A stretch of DNA of 33,196 nt from Atopobacter phocae ATCC BAA-285 (GCF_000526675.1 NZ_JAGN01000016.1:1-33196), one strand, 5' to 3'. Counted from the stretch's first letter, positions 1 to 8,151 are shown. Translations and numbers: made by a program. The notes: generated by a model not told the origin, from the sequence alone.

Positions 1-301
1 AGACGCTAAAAACCGACTGATTACGGACTATATCGATCAAAGGAAATATACAAAAGCCTGTGAGACTTTAGATAATGGCTTCGAAGATGCCTTTCAATAC
101 ACAGTAATTGGTAAAGGTCACAATCGATTAAAAAGCACCAATCTTCTTGAGCGATTGAACCAAGAAGTGCGCCGAAGAGAAAAGATTATTCGTATTTTCC
201 CCAATCGTGCGTCAGCCAATCGGTTAATTGGCGCTGTCCTGATGGACACACATGACGAATGGCTCAGTTCTACAAGAAAGTATATCAAGTTTAACCAGTA
301 A
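1..301 (+). mobile_element. IS256-family transposase, C-terminal fragment (cut by window edge)
   Basis: An open frame enters from the left edge (first full codon at 2) and ends with TAA at 299-301, giving about 99 residues. It contains the stretch NRLKSTNLLERLNQEVRRR followed by IFPNRASANRLIGAVLMD, which is the conserved C-terminal end of IS256/Mutator-type DDE transposases and includes the glutamate of the catalytic triad (NLLERLNQE). The frame is undamaged where visible, so the copy could be complete outside the window. The transposase would cut and join the element ends. An IS256-like left end in the same orientation closes the window on the right. Confidence 0.93.
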
Positions 302-324
302 GAGAGTATAGAACATTGTATAGT

Positions 325-351
325 ATTTTACACAAGATTATGGACTTGACT
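325..351 (+). repeat. Right terminal inverted repeat of the left IS256-like element
   Basis: The reverse complement of this stretch reads AAGTCCATAATCTTGTGTAAAA near the outer end. It matches the left terminal repeat at 33096-33121 (AAGTCCATATAATTGTGTAAAA) at nearly every position. The outer boundary is uncertain by one or two bases. A target-site duplication cannot be tested because the left end of this copy is outside the window. Confidence 0.8.
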
Positions 352-700
352 AAATATTATATAATATAAAAAAAGATAAAATAATGTTTAATAATTAGTA
401 GCACATTATCTTTGATAAGAACTGTATCAACGTTTTAATAGCTGAAATAGATAGAAATGTCTAAAATATATAGGTGTTAATAAAAAAGTATTGCTTGCTA
501 TGTTGATACGTCATGGGGTAAACAGTCAAAATAAATTGAATATTAAATCAAATTAATCAGTTAGGCTATTAGAATAATTCGTATGAACGAATCACTTGCT
601 AAATTAGGTAGGTGTTTTTTTATTTGTTCTTTTTTTTATAACGATTTATTTTTTTATTTATTATTTTATTGTTTTTTATATAGCGAAAGGATTTATTGAA
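352..700. other. AT-rich intergenic region before the surface-protein gene, with poly-T tracts
   Basis: About 350 bases without a credible gene. It holds a perfect 6-bp hairpin (577-582 with 587-592, loop ATGA) and a run of homopolymeric T tracts at 615-621, 630-637, 649-655 and 672-677. The last 70 bases before the start codon are almost pure A/T. A ribosome site (GAAAGGA, 685-691) precedes the ATG at 701. A weak promoter can be drawn at 624-629 (TTGTTC) and 647-652 (TATTTT) with a 17-base spacer that contains the 8-T tract, but this is only a candidate. Confidence 0.5.
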
Positions 701-3346
701 ATGAAAAAAGTATCGAATCACATAAAATTAATAACAAGTATCGGAGCTAGTTCAATGCTTATGGGGATGTATCACCAAGGTACTGAAATATATGCAGATA
801 CGCCTAATTTGACTAGCGATTTACCTTTAACCGAGACATTAGCTAAAACACAGTCGAACGCCTCAACATTAAAAGAGAAAATCGAAAAAAATTATCCTGT
901 TGAAGTTACTATTGAAACACATACAGTTTTAGCTTCAGCATATGAAGACACTGTAAAAACTTTAAATGACAATTATAATAAAAAGTATCAAAACATAAAA
1001 AATGAAAAGGTTGAATATGATCAACACATTCAAGCAATTCAGTTAGAAAATAAAAAAATAATTGAACAAAATAATAAAATTGTAGAGAAATATAATAAGG
1101 ATAAAGCAGCAGAAAAAGAAAAATATGACATAGCACTTGAAGATTATGAAAATAAAAAGCAGCAATATGATGAATATTTAAAGAAAGTACAAGCTATTTC
1201 GAAAGATAATAAAAATGAAAAAGAACGATTTAGTGCGATTTTAAAGGAATGGGAAAATCGCACTAATATTGAGATAACTGGAGAGGTAAATAAAAATAGT
1301 CCAGGAAATTATGATTACTATAAAGATTTAATTTTTGAAGTGAATCCAAAGTTGGTTTTAGAAGAAAAACCGACAAAACAATTGCAATCAAACATTGGAT
1401 GGCAGAAAAACACATCGATAGAAGAAGTCACTAACGGCAACATAAAAATTGATAAACCATATGCTGCTGATCGAACAGACAAAGGATATTATATGGAGCG
1501 ATATCATAAATTCTCCAATTATAAAGTTGGTTCAAATTTTAATATAAAGAACGTTGGGAAAACAATTGACAATCAAAACGTTAATTTAAAAGTAACGATT
1601 ACGGATGTTGGTGAAGTAGAAGGTGCATTGAAAGAAGATAAACAGCCAGTTACTGAACAAAAATTTTATATGTATTCTGCCGGGGATAAATATAATACTA
1701 TGGTCTTGTTTTTACAAAATCATACAAAACTTGGTTTTCAATTTGATTATATGACAGATGATAATCAACCAATGGATGTGTTGACATCTCAAATTATGAC
1801 GGATATCGATTTTGGTCAAGCGGTGGACTTTACATACACTGATGGCGAAGGTTTAGTGTTTGTACCAAAAGAATCTAATTTAGAAACAACAAAAAATGAA
1901 GAAAAAATTTTAGATGAAAAAAATAAAGTGGAAAACAAGGAAATCATCAAGGTAGAAGATCATCTTTTAGCAGAGTATAGTGATGAAAGTTCGATACCAA
2001 AAGGTTCATTTGTATTAGCTGGACATGGAACCGGTATGAAAATGACTTTTTATAGTGACAAACAGACTATAAGAACTACTCGCAATAATTACTGGAATGA
2101 TTATGAAATGCTAAATTTAATCAATGATTCTAAATTGTCGGGTGATGATCAATTAAGTGGAGCTCCATGGGATCGTGTTTCATATGATAAATCACTAAGA
2201 ATACATCCAAAAGATGAGACAAAAAGACTCGGTATTGGAGGATCTAAGTTTACGTTGTTTGGAAAAGGAATCAATGTGAATTACCCGCAACAAAATCCAT
2301 TAAAAAAATTGCCAAAAGCTCCAATTCTAGATCAAGAACCAACATATAGTGAGCCATTATATCCATTATTAACACCTACTAAGTCGATAATAGAGTACCA
2401 AGGAAAACGTAAGATAACCTTACATAAGCCAGAAATAGTTGATATTGCTGAGAGTGTTATTCCGATTCCATTACAAAAAGATTTAGAGTTATTAGATTTC
2501 ACAATTACTATTCCGGAACATAAACCTGAAAAATTAGAAGATGTACCTAACAGTAATCCTAGTGACTTATTAATTGATGTTCCAACAGTACAAAACAATT
2601 CACTACTAGACATATTATCGATTAGTACACACCAAAATGCTTTTGATTTAAATTTTGATACAATGACAGAGGAAATAGGTGGACATATATCTGGAATTGT
2701 TGATGAACAATTTGGTACGGAGCCAATTATTTATTTTGAATATGGACAACCATTGCCTTTAATAAATGGATCAAACAATGGTGAAACAACGATTGAAGAC
2801 ACAACTCCCTTATATTTAATATTTGATAGTAGAGTATTGGGATCAAGTGGAAATGATACAATTATTGAAGAAAATAATTTAATTGATTTAGTAATGGATA
2901 AATCAATATCCGGTTCAAATCAAGAGGATGAATTTGTTATTGAAAACAATTTAGTGGAATTTGAAATAAATAACACATTATCTGGATTCAATCAAGGCGA
3001 TACATTTGTCATTGAAAACAATCTAGTGGAATTTGAAATGAACAACACATTATTTGGATTCAACCAAGAAGATATATTTGTCATTGAAAATCATTTAATT
3101 GATTTAGAAATGGATAATACAATATCAGGCTCAAATCAAAGTGATGAATTCGTTATTGAAAATAGTTCGATGGAATCTGAACGTAATAAAAAAGATGATC
3201 AGTCGTCTCAATCAAATATACCGACTAATATGACAGAAAAACAATTACCTGCTACAGGCGAGTCTCATGAAGGGATTTATCGTTTGTTCGGTCTGTTTAG
3301 CTTTGTTTTTGGATCAATTATATTGAATATTAAAAAAAGAAAATAA
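701..3346 (+). CDS. LPXTG-anchored antigen I/II (GbpC/Spa-domain) type adhesin with C-terminal repeats
   Basis: An 881-residue predicted surface protein. Residues 1-32 form a signal peptide with likely cleavage at IYA/DT. Residues about 80-187 are highly charged and probably a coiled coil. Residues about 205-560 resemble the GbpC/Spa ligand-binding domain of streptococcal antigen I/II proteins and enterococcal aggregation substance (features such as SIPKGSFVLAGHGTG and GIGGSKFTLFGKG). A proline-rich linker follows. Residues 713-831 hold five 24-residue acidic repeats of the form SGxNQxDxFVIENNLVEFE. LPATG at 849-853, a hydrophobic helix and KKRK form a sortase signal. The repeats recall fibronectin-binding repeats, but that is a guess. 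The gene is more AT-rich than its neighbours and adjoins an IS, consistent with acquisition. The sortase signal is firm; the domain name is less so. Confidence 0.75.
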   Translation: MKKVSNHIKLITSIGASSMLMGMYHQGTEIYADTPNLTSDLPLTETLAKTQSNASTLKEKIEKNYPVEVTIETHTVLASAYEDTVKTLNDNYNKKYQNIKNEKVEYDQHIQAIQLENKKIIEQNNKIVEKYNKDKAAEKEKYDIALEDYENKKQQYDEYLKKVQAISKDNKNEKERFSAILKEWENRTNIEITGEVNKNSPGNYDYYKDLIFEVNPKLVLEEKPTKQLQSNIGWQKNTSIEEVTNGNIKIDKPYAADRTDKGYYMERYHKFSNYKVGSNFNIKNVGKTIDNQNVNLKVTITDVGEVEGALKEDKQPVTEQKFYMYSAGDKYNTMVLFLQNHTKLGFQFDYMTDDNQPMDVLTSQIMTDIDFGQAVDFTYTDGEGLVFVPKESNLETTKNEEKILDEKNKVENKEIIKVEDHLLAEYSDESSIPKGSFVLAGHGTGMKMTFYSDKQTIRTTRNNYWNDYEMLNLINDSKLSGDDQLSGAPWDRVSYDKSLRIHPKDETKRLGIGGSKFTLFGKGINVNYPQQNPLKKLPKAPILDQEPTYSEPLYPLLTPTKSIIEYQGKRKITLHKPEIVDIAESVIPIPLQKDLELLDFTITIPEHKPEKLEDVPNSNPSDLLIDVPTVQNNSLLDILSISTHQNAFDLNFDTMTEEIGGHISGIVDEQFGTEPIIYFEYGQPLPLINGSNNGETTIEDTTPLYLIFDSRVLGSSGNDTIIEENNLIDLVMDKSISGSNQEDEFVIENNLVEFEINNTLSGFNQGDTFVIENNLVEFEMNNTLFGFNQEDIFVIENHLIDLEMDNTISGSNQSDEFVIENSSMESERNKKDDQSSQSNIPTNMTEKQLPATGESHEGIYRLFGLFSFVFGSIILNIKKRK
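2837..3193 (+). repeat. Five tandem 72-bp repeats coding for 24-residue units
   Basis: Units lie at 2837-2905 (23 codons, most diverged), 2906-2977, 2978-3049, 3050-3121 and 3122-3193. Each encodes a variant of L/I-S-G-x-N-Q-x-D-x-F-V-I-E-N-N-L-V-E-F-E. The spacing is exactly 72 bp for the last four, so unit gain or loss would keep the frame. Units 3 and 4 are closest at the DNA level. The last unit loses the pattern after VIEN. Confidence 0.85.
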
Positions 3347-3381
3347 ACATTTGTTTCTAATCATAAAATCTAAAGTCGAAA

Positions 3382-3416
3382 AACAAGCTCCTCATTGTTA
3401 AGATGAGGGGCTTGTT
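3382..3416. terminator. Bidirectional hairpin terminator between the adhesin and Cof genes
   Basis: A stem of about 14 bp (ACAAGCTCCTCAT against ATGAGGGGCTTGT, one G-T pair) with a 7-base loop lies between two convergent genes. The T-run is better on the minus strand (GTTTTTC) than on the plus strand, so it serves the Cof gene at least as well as the adhesin gene. Confidence 0.8.
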
Positions 3417-3451
3417 GTATGTCTTATTCAATAAAAGATAAATCGAAAAAT

Positions 3452-4297
3452 TTAATTTAAAATATACGTTTCAATGAATCGGGCAATACCGTCGTCATTA
3501 TTAGAAGTCGTCGTATAATTAGCCACTTCTTTTAAAGCAGGCATTGCATTTTCCATTGCTACGCCAATCCCTGCCCATTCAACCATTTCACGGTCATTTC
3601 CACCATCACCAAAAGCAACAATTTGTTCACGAGGAATATTTAATTGTTGTGATAAGCGAGCTAATGTTGCTGCTTTATTGACGCCAATCGGGTTAATTTC
3701 GTAATAAAATGGAGTAGAGAAAGCTGTTGCGACTTGCTCTTTGAATGGTGCACGTAAAGCTTCAGCATGCTCTTTTAGATAGGTAGGATCTCCAGCTAAT
3801 AATACTTTATGTACAGGAAAATCAACAAATTGATAGAGATGATCGACTTCCGCTAATTTAAATTGGCAATTACGTGCCTCGTGCTCAATCACATTAAATG
3901 TTCGGTCGTTTAAACGAACTTGATTATTATATACATCATGAACATATAAATAATCGTCACGGTCAATCATAGGAATGACATCGAACGGTTCAGTATGTTT
4001 TAAAATAGTAGTTACAAGTTCAGCATCCAAAGTTTGTTGGTGCAATATTTGACGTGCTGTCACATCATAGATTTGACCACCATTATACGAAATGAAATAA
4101 CCGTTATATTGGTCCAACTGTAAAATCGGTGTGAATTGATGCAGGCCGTTTGTTTGACGACCACTTGCTAAAACAACGCGGATACCTCGTTTTTGTGCTT
4201 CAATCAAAGCGGCTTGTGTGTGCTCTGAAACAGTAAATTGAGAAGTTAATAAGGTGCCATCAATATCTAAAACGATGGCTTTAATAGAATGTGTCAT
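3452..4297 (-). CDS. Cof-type HAD-IIB family phosphatase
   Basis: A 281-residue cytosolic hydrolase of the haloacid dehalogenase superfamily, subfamily IIB. The nucleophile motif DIDGTLL lies near the N terminus, and motif IV GDGGNDREM near the C terminus supplies the magnesium-binding aspartates. Such enzymes remove phosphate from sugar phosphates, nucleotides or cofactors such as pyridoxal phosphate and FMN; the substrate cannot be told from sequence. An upstream in-frame ATG would add 15 residues, but the ATG at 4297 follows a good ribosome site (AAAGGAGT, 7-base gap) and fits the family's usual start. It is divergent from nnrD. Confidence 0.9.
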   Translation of the reverse strand: MTHSIKAIVLDIDGTLLTSQFTVSEHTQAALIEAQKRGIRVVLASGRQTNGLHQFTPILQLDQYNGYFISYNGGQIYDVTARQILHQQTLDAELVTTILKHTEPFDVIPMIDRDDYLYVHDVYNNQVRLNDRTFNVIEHEARNCQFKLAEVDHLYQFVDFPVHKVLLAGDPTYLKEHAEALRAPFKEQVATAFSTPFYYEINPIGVNKAATLARLSQQLNIPREQIVAFGDGGNDREMVEWAGIGVAMENAMPALKEVANYTTTSNNDDGIARFIETYILN

Positions 4298-4457
4298 GTC
4301 ATACTCCTTTGGTTTTATTGCGTACAGTTTCTTATTATACAAAAAAAGATGAAAATAATCTTGAAAAAACGATTGAATTTCGGTGTAAAATAGAGAGAGA
4401 AGCTAAAACAAGACAAAGAAAGAGACACAATCAACACCAAAGAAAGGAAGCGCATCA

Positions 4458-5336
4458 ATGGAAAAAAAGCAAAAACGTCCAACATTACCACAATGGCGTC
4501 ATCGCTCGAAGCAATCACACAAAGGACATTATGGACGCTTATTAGTCATTGGTGGCTCGCCCGGCATGAGTGGATCTGTTCATTTAGCGACACAAGCTGC
4601 CTATCGAACGGGAAGTGGATTAGTTTATTTGCTTGTTCCCCAAGCTATTCGAATGATTGCTGAAATTAAAAGTATTGAAACAATTGTTCGACAAGAACCG
4701 TTAGATTGCTTTAATGGAAATGATGAAGTGAGTAGTAGTCTGATTCAAGCGAGTCAAAATATGGATGCAATTGTTTGCGGGCCAGGCTTAGTGAGTGAAG
4801 CGCCTTTATTATTTTTAGAGCAATTAGCACAATGGATACAAGAAGTGGATGTACCTCTCATTTTAGATGCAGGTTTATTAAATGTGTTGCAATATCGTTC
4901 TGCCATGTTATGTCAGGTGAAACAAGGTATCATCACGCCACATGAAATGGAATTTGCCCGTTTAGTGAAGCGACCATTGAAAGAAATTCAAGAAAATCGA
5001 CTACAAGTAGCTCAGGAAGTGGCAACTCGTTTCGGTATGATTGTTGTTCTAAAAGGGCATGAAACCATTGTGACAGATGGGCAACAAGTGTACATTAACA
5101 CAACCGGCAATCCTGGAATGGCAACAGCAGGTAGTGGGGATGTTTTAGCAGGAATCATAGGAAGTTTAGCGGGGCAAGGATTTAGCGCGTTTGAAGCGGC
5201 TCAACTAGGCGTTTATTTACATGGATTAAGTGGTGATTTTGCGGCAAATAAGTTAGGAGAAGCGAGTTTAATCGCCCGAGACTTAATTCATTATTTACCA
5301 GAAGCAATTCAGTGGGATCAATCGCTTCAATCGTAA
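4458..5336 (+). CDS. nnrD: ADP-dependent NAD(P)H-hydrate dehydratase
   Basis: A 292-residue enzyme of the ribokinase-like fold (B. subtilis YxkO, C-terminal domain of E. coli YjeF). It uses ADP to dehydrate damaged NADHX and NADPHX back to NADH and NADPH. The N-terminal GHYGRLLVIGGSPGMSG and the C-terminal NPGMATAGSGDVLAG are family signatures, and Asp228 in GSGD is the expected catalytic base. The length is right for the stand-alone dehydratase; the epimerase (NnrE) is not fused and not in the window. A ribosome site (GAAAGGAAG) precedes the ATG. Its neighbours (Cof phosphatase, DJ-1 protein) suggest a metabolite-damage repair group. Confidence 0.95.
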   Translation: MEKKQKRPTLPQWRHRSKQSHKGHYGRLLVIGGSPGMSGSVHLATQAAYRTGSGLVYLLVPQAIRMIAEIKSIETIVRQEPLDCFNGNDEVSSSLIQASQNMDAIVCGPGLVSEAPLLFLEQLAQWIQEVDVPLILDAGLLNVLQYRSAMLCQVKQGIITPHEMEFARLVKRPLKEIQENRLQVAQEVATRFGMIVVLKGHETIVTDGQQVYINTTGNPGMATAGSGDVLAGIIGSLAGQGFSAFEAAQLGVYLHGLSGDFAANKLGEASLIARDLIHYLPEAIQWDQSLQS

Positions 5337-5381
5337 ACGCTCCATGAATGAAGGACACTCATCCATGAAGCGTAAAATAAG

Positions 5382-5400
5382 AGTGGTCGCCACTATTTTT
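5382..5400. terminator. Terminator after nnrD, overlapping the end of the YvrJ-like gene
   Basis: A short hairpin (AGTGG, loop TCG, CCACT) is followed on the plus strand by ATTTTTT. It lies just before or overlaps the stop of the convergent small gene at 5400. A longer imperfect hairpin at 5335-5373 (13 of 15 positions paired) precedes it and may help. Confidence 0.65.
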
Positions 5401-5543
5401 TAAGTTAGCGACTTCGTTAAAGATTGTAGTAGGTCAATAATCGTATCGAGTCTTCTTTCGAATCGATTTAATAAGTAAAAGACAATAACGACAGGGAAGC
5501 CAAAATTACTAATTAAATCAATTAAAAAAGTCGTATCAGACAT
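5400..5543 (-). CDS. YvrJ-family small membrane protein (47 residues)
   Basis: A 47-residue protein that starts at the ATG at 5543 behind a strong ribosome site (AAGGAGGG). The core ISNFGFPVVIVFYLLNRFE followed by a short amphipathic tail (RRLDTIIDLLQSL) matches the YvrJ family: one membrane helix with the conserved NFGFP entry and a basic or acidic exit. The function of the family is not established; its size and shape recall small holin-like or membrane-regulatory peptides, but that is inference. A longer in-frame start upstream lacks a ribosome site. The gene lies between, and opposite to, nnrD and the DJ-1 gene. Confidence 0.82.
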   Translation of the reverse strand: MSDTTFLIDLISNFGFPVVIVFYLLNRFERRLDTIIDLLQSLTKSLT

Positions 5544-5645
5544 GATATCCCTCCTTCTCTTTTTTATAAATACGTTTGGTGGGAGAAAAGTGTTAAGATA
5601 TAGGAAGAAGAATGCAAAAAGTGATGATTGAAGGAGGGCAACAAA

Positions 5646-6224
5646 ATGAAACAAGTGAGTGTGCTATTAGCAGATGGATTTGAAACGGTCGAAGCGTTGA
5701 TACCAGTGGATATTTTAAGACGTGGTGGCGTATCGGTTGAATTGGTGAGTGTGATGGATCGATTAGACGTGTGGAGTGCACAACAAGTGGCCGTACAAGC
5801 GGATTGTATGTGGGCAGATCGTAAGCAAAATGTGGATTTAATTATGATTCCGGGCGGTACAAAAGGAGCGGAAACGCTACGAGATGATGTGCGCGTAATT
5901 GAATGGCTTCAATCAGTTAATCTAGATCACACAATGGTTGCTGCGATTTGTGCAGGACCGATTGTATTAGATCGGGCGAATTTATTGGCTAATCATCAAT
6001 TTACGACGTTTCCTGGTGTAGAGCAAGAATTAGCGACTAATTTAGAAAATTATCAAGATCAAGTGGTTGTGAAAGATGGCTCACTCATTACAAGTCGAGG
6101 TCCAGCTCCTGCTTTTCCATTTGGATTAGAATTATTAGCATCTTTAGAAGGGACAGAACGTGCTTTAGAAGTTTATCAAGCGATGCAAGGCCCAATGGTT
6201 TTTGCATGGGATCCTTTAAAATGA
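5646..6224 (+). CDS. DJ-1/PfpI family protein
   Basis: A 192-residue cytosolic protein of the DJ-1 branch (YajL/ThiJ-like). Early Glu in GFETVEALIP and Cys102 in AAICAGP form the typical DJ-1 active-site pair. Family members are proposed to act on glyoxal-derived damage or on reactive cyclic phosphoglycerate anhydrides; the exact activity is debated. The ATG at 5646 follows GAAGGAGGG at 8 bases; an upstream in-frame start six codons earlier lacks such a site. A hairpin terminator follows, so it is probably a single-gene unit. Confidence 0.9.
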   Translation: MKQVSVLLADGFETVEALIPVDILRRGGVSVELVSVMDRLDVWSAQQVAVQADCMWADRKQNVDLIMIPGGTKGAETLRDDVRVIEWLQSVNLDHTMVAAICAGPIVLDRANLLANHQFTTFPGVEQELATNLENYQDQVVVKDGSLITSRGPAPAFPFGLELLASLEGTERALEVYQAMQGPMVFAWDPLK

Positions 6225-6254
6225 GATGATTTGCTTAAATAAACAATTGAATCC

Positions 6255-6287
6255 AAAAAAGACCATTCATTTGAATGGTCTTTTTTT
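6255..6287. terminator. Bidirectional terminator after the DJ-1 gene
   Basis: AAAAAAGACCATTC, a 4-base loop ATTT, then GAATGGTCTTTTTTT. The A-run on one side and the T-run on the other allow it to act in both directions, for the DJ-1 gene and for the convergent membrane-protein gene ending at 6316. Confidence 0.9.
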
Positions 6288-6315
6288 ATAGGAGATATTG
6301 TAAGTGAATAACGGA

Positions 6316-8022
6316 TTATTCGTTAATCGTTAATGTTTTAATTTCACGTTTATTAGTAGATTCAATCGTAATACGTGTACCAGCTTTCATAAACGGTAAA
6401 CGTTCGTTGACGTTAGATTTAGCAAAGTAAACTTCATCGTCTAGTAATAAGTAATACATGGTATTACCGTCCACTACAACTGATTTAATATCATCAATTG
6501 TTGCCGTTAATTCTTTAGTTTCACGGCCTTCTGCAGTGTTGGCTTGGTCAGCTTTTTGAAGCGAACCGTAATTAGCAATGACTTCTTTTAAAGAAGTACC
6601 AGTAGCTACATCTTGGTAATCTTCTGCATCAACCATTGCATACATTTTTACTAATCCTGCTTTATCTTTAAGGGACATGATATAAGTTGGTCGACCGTCT
6701 TTATTAATTAAAATAGGGAAAGTAGATTTATAATTTTTCTCTTGTACAGCACCACGCGCTGAGCTCATCGCAGAGTATTCTTCTGCAGCAGCGACTGTAT
6801 ATTGGCGGGTTTCCTTTGTACGCATATTAGTTAAAACAAATCCAATATTACTTTCGTCACTAGTGACAGAAGTAATCCCTGTATAAAGCCATACATCATC
6901 GTCGAGTACAATATAATTATATCCTTCCGTTGTGCGTGTCGCACCACGTTTAGCGAATAACGTATTCCAAAAACCATTTTTGTATAGACCGTGTTGATTT
7001 AATTGATCAATGACAATTTTCGAACTTACAATTCGGTCTACCCATTGAGGGACATCTTTTAAATGATAATAACGATGCGTTCCATCAATGGCATTAACTA
7101 AAATAGCACCACTTGGTTCAGGTGAAGTTAATAGGAAGTTCATTTTGTATGTAGTCGCAACATAGTAAGGAACACCATCTTCATCGATTTCAAAATTAGG
7201 CGCCTGGAAAATTTTTGTTGGATAGTTGAAACGTAAGTACCGCATAATATTTCGATTGAAGTATTCGGATTCACTATATTTAATTGGTGAATCAGGTGTT
7301 TCAAGTTTGACATCACCATTAGACATGTTCACCGTTAAGTAATTTGGAATACCTGTTTGTTGATTAGCCATCCATTTGAAAAATCCAGCATAGCGTAGTG
7401 GAGTGACACGGACGGGCTGATCGTTCACATTGATTTGTGTATAAGACGGACTAGGTTCAAACTGAGAAACTAAATCAGTGATGGTACCTAATTTACGATT
7501 TCCTAAACGGCTAGCTGTGTCATGATCAATAATTGGAATGCGATCCAAATTGACTTCATCAACATCTTTAGAGAAATCACTAGCAAGCGGTTCGATTAAA
7601 CGACTATATGCTTTCGCGTTAAAAATAGGTGATGCACCAAAACGAACCAGTGATAAAAGGGCAACAATAATGACAATAACTTGTACTAAGCGTGTCATTC
7701 GAGTTCTTAATAAGGTAGCTTGTTGAGTGGGCCCATTATCTTGAACGGAGTACAAAATACCTTCTACACCTAAAATAGCACCGCTTGATATAAAGAAGCG
7801 CCAAAATTGGCTAGACTGCCAATTAAGTGGGGGCAACGTGATATAATAAGCTAAAGCTATAAACAAGATGGTTAGTAAAAATATACCGCGCCACTGTTTC
7901 TTTGAAAACATTGAACGAATGGGGCGCGCCGTTTTACGTGACGAATGAGCTCCCTCAGTTGAAATTTGCAAAAGTATATCGTTAAGCGATTGGGGATTGG
8001 TATTAAATTTGAAAAATGCCAT
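6316..8022 (-). CDS. Unrecognised membrane protein with three N-terminal helices and a large C-terminal domain
   Basis: 568 residues. After a basic cytosolic N terminus of about 45 residues, three hydrophobic segments are visible at about 47-66 (LLTILFIALAYYI), 73-93 (FWRFFISSGAILGV) and 109-131 (VIVIIVALLSLV). The remaining 430 residues are soluble and, by topology, probably outside the cell. The last 65 residues (from KELTATIDDIKSVVVDG) look like a small beta-barrel of OB type. No catalytic motif was recognised. The ATG at 8022 has a modest ribosome site (GGAGC). It stands alone between terminators and a divergent ABC operon. Similar proteins probably exist in other lactic bacteria, but I cannot name the family. 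Confidence 0.75.
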   Translation of the reverse strand: MAFFKFNTNPQSLNDILLQISTEGAHSSRKTARPIRSMFSKKQWRGIFLLTILFIALAYYITLPPLNWQSSQFWRFFISSGAILGVEGILYSVQDNGPTQQATLLRTRMTRLVQVIVIIVALLSLVRFGASPIFNAKAYSRLIEPLASDFSKDVDEVNLDRIPIIDHDTASRLGNRKLGTITDLVSQFEPSPSYTQINVNDQPVRVTPLRYAGFFKWMANQQTGIPNYLTVNMSNGDVKLETPDSPIKYSESEYFNRNIMRYLRFNYPTKIFQAPNFEIDEDGVPYYVATTYKMNFLLTSPEPSGAILVNAIDGTHRYYHLKDVPQWVDRIVSSKIVIDQLNQHGLYKNGFWNTLFAKRGATRTTEGYNYIVLDDDVWLYTGITSVTSDESNIGFVLTNMRTKETRQYTVAAAEEYSAMSSARGAVQEKNYKSTFPILINKDGRPTYIMSLKDKAGLVKMYAMVDAEDYQDVATGTSLKEVIANYGSLQKADQANTAEGRETKELTATIDDIKSVVVDGNTMYYLLLDDEVYFAKSNVNERLPFMKAGTRITIESTNKREIKTLTINE

Positions 8023-8123
8023 AAAAATGCTCCATTCTTTATATATATTGGAAACCTATACTTATAGTTTATCATGATAAAAATTATTTACATAGGGCTA
8101 AGGATGGAAGTTTAAAATTTGAA

Positions 8124-8151
8124 TTAAGAATACTTAAAAAATGTGTATAAT
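8124..8151 (+). promoter_or_regulatory. Candidate promoter and dyad for the ABC pair
   Basis: A TATAAT at 8146-8151 preceded by GTG gives a TG-extended type -10. Just upstream is a 5-4-5 dyad, TTAAG AATA CTTAA (8124-8137), where a regulator could sit at the -35 position; no good -35 hexamer is present. A second imperfect dyad (AGTATG at 8184-8189, CATACT at 8200-8205) lies between the -10 and the start codon. The binding protein is unknown. Confidence 0.4.

Noticed and set aside
346-365. Hybrid promoter made from TTGACT at the IS end and TATAAT next to it
   Set aside because: The spacer is only 8 bases; a working promoter needs about 17.
2837-3193. CRISPR-like repeats
   Set aside because: The repeats are 72 bp, contiguous, in frame inside a surface-protein gene and have no spacers.
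4291-4545. 84-codon open frame on the plus strand across the cof-nnrD gap
   Set aside because: It overlaps both divergent genes, has no ribosome site and no sensible composition; nnrD in another frame is clearly the gene.
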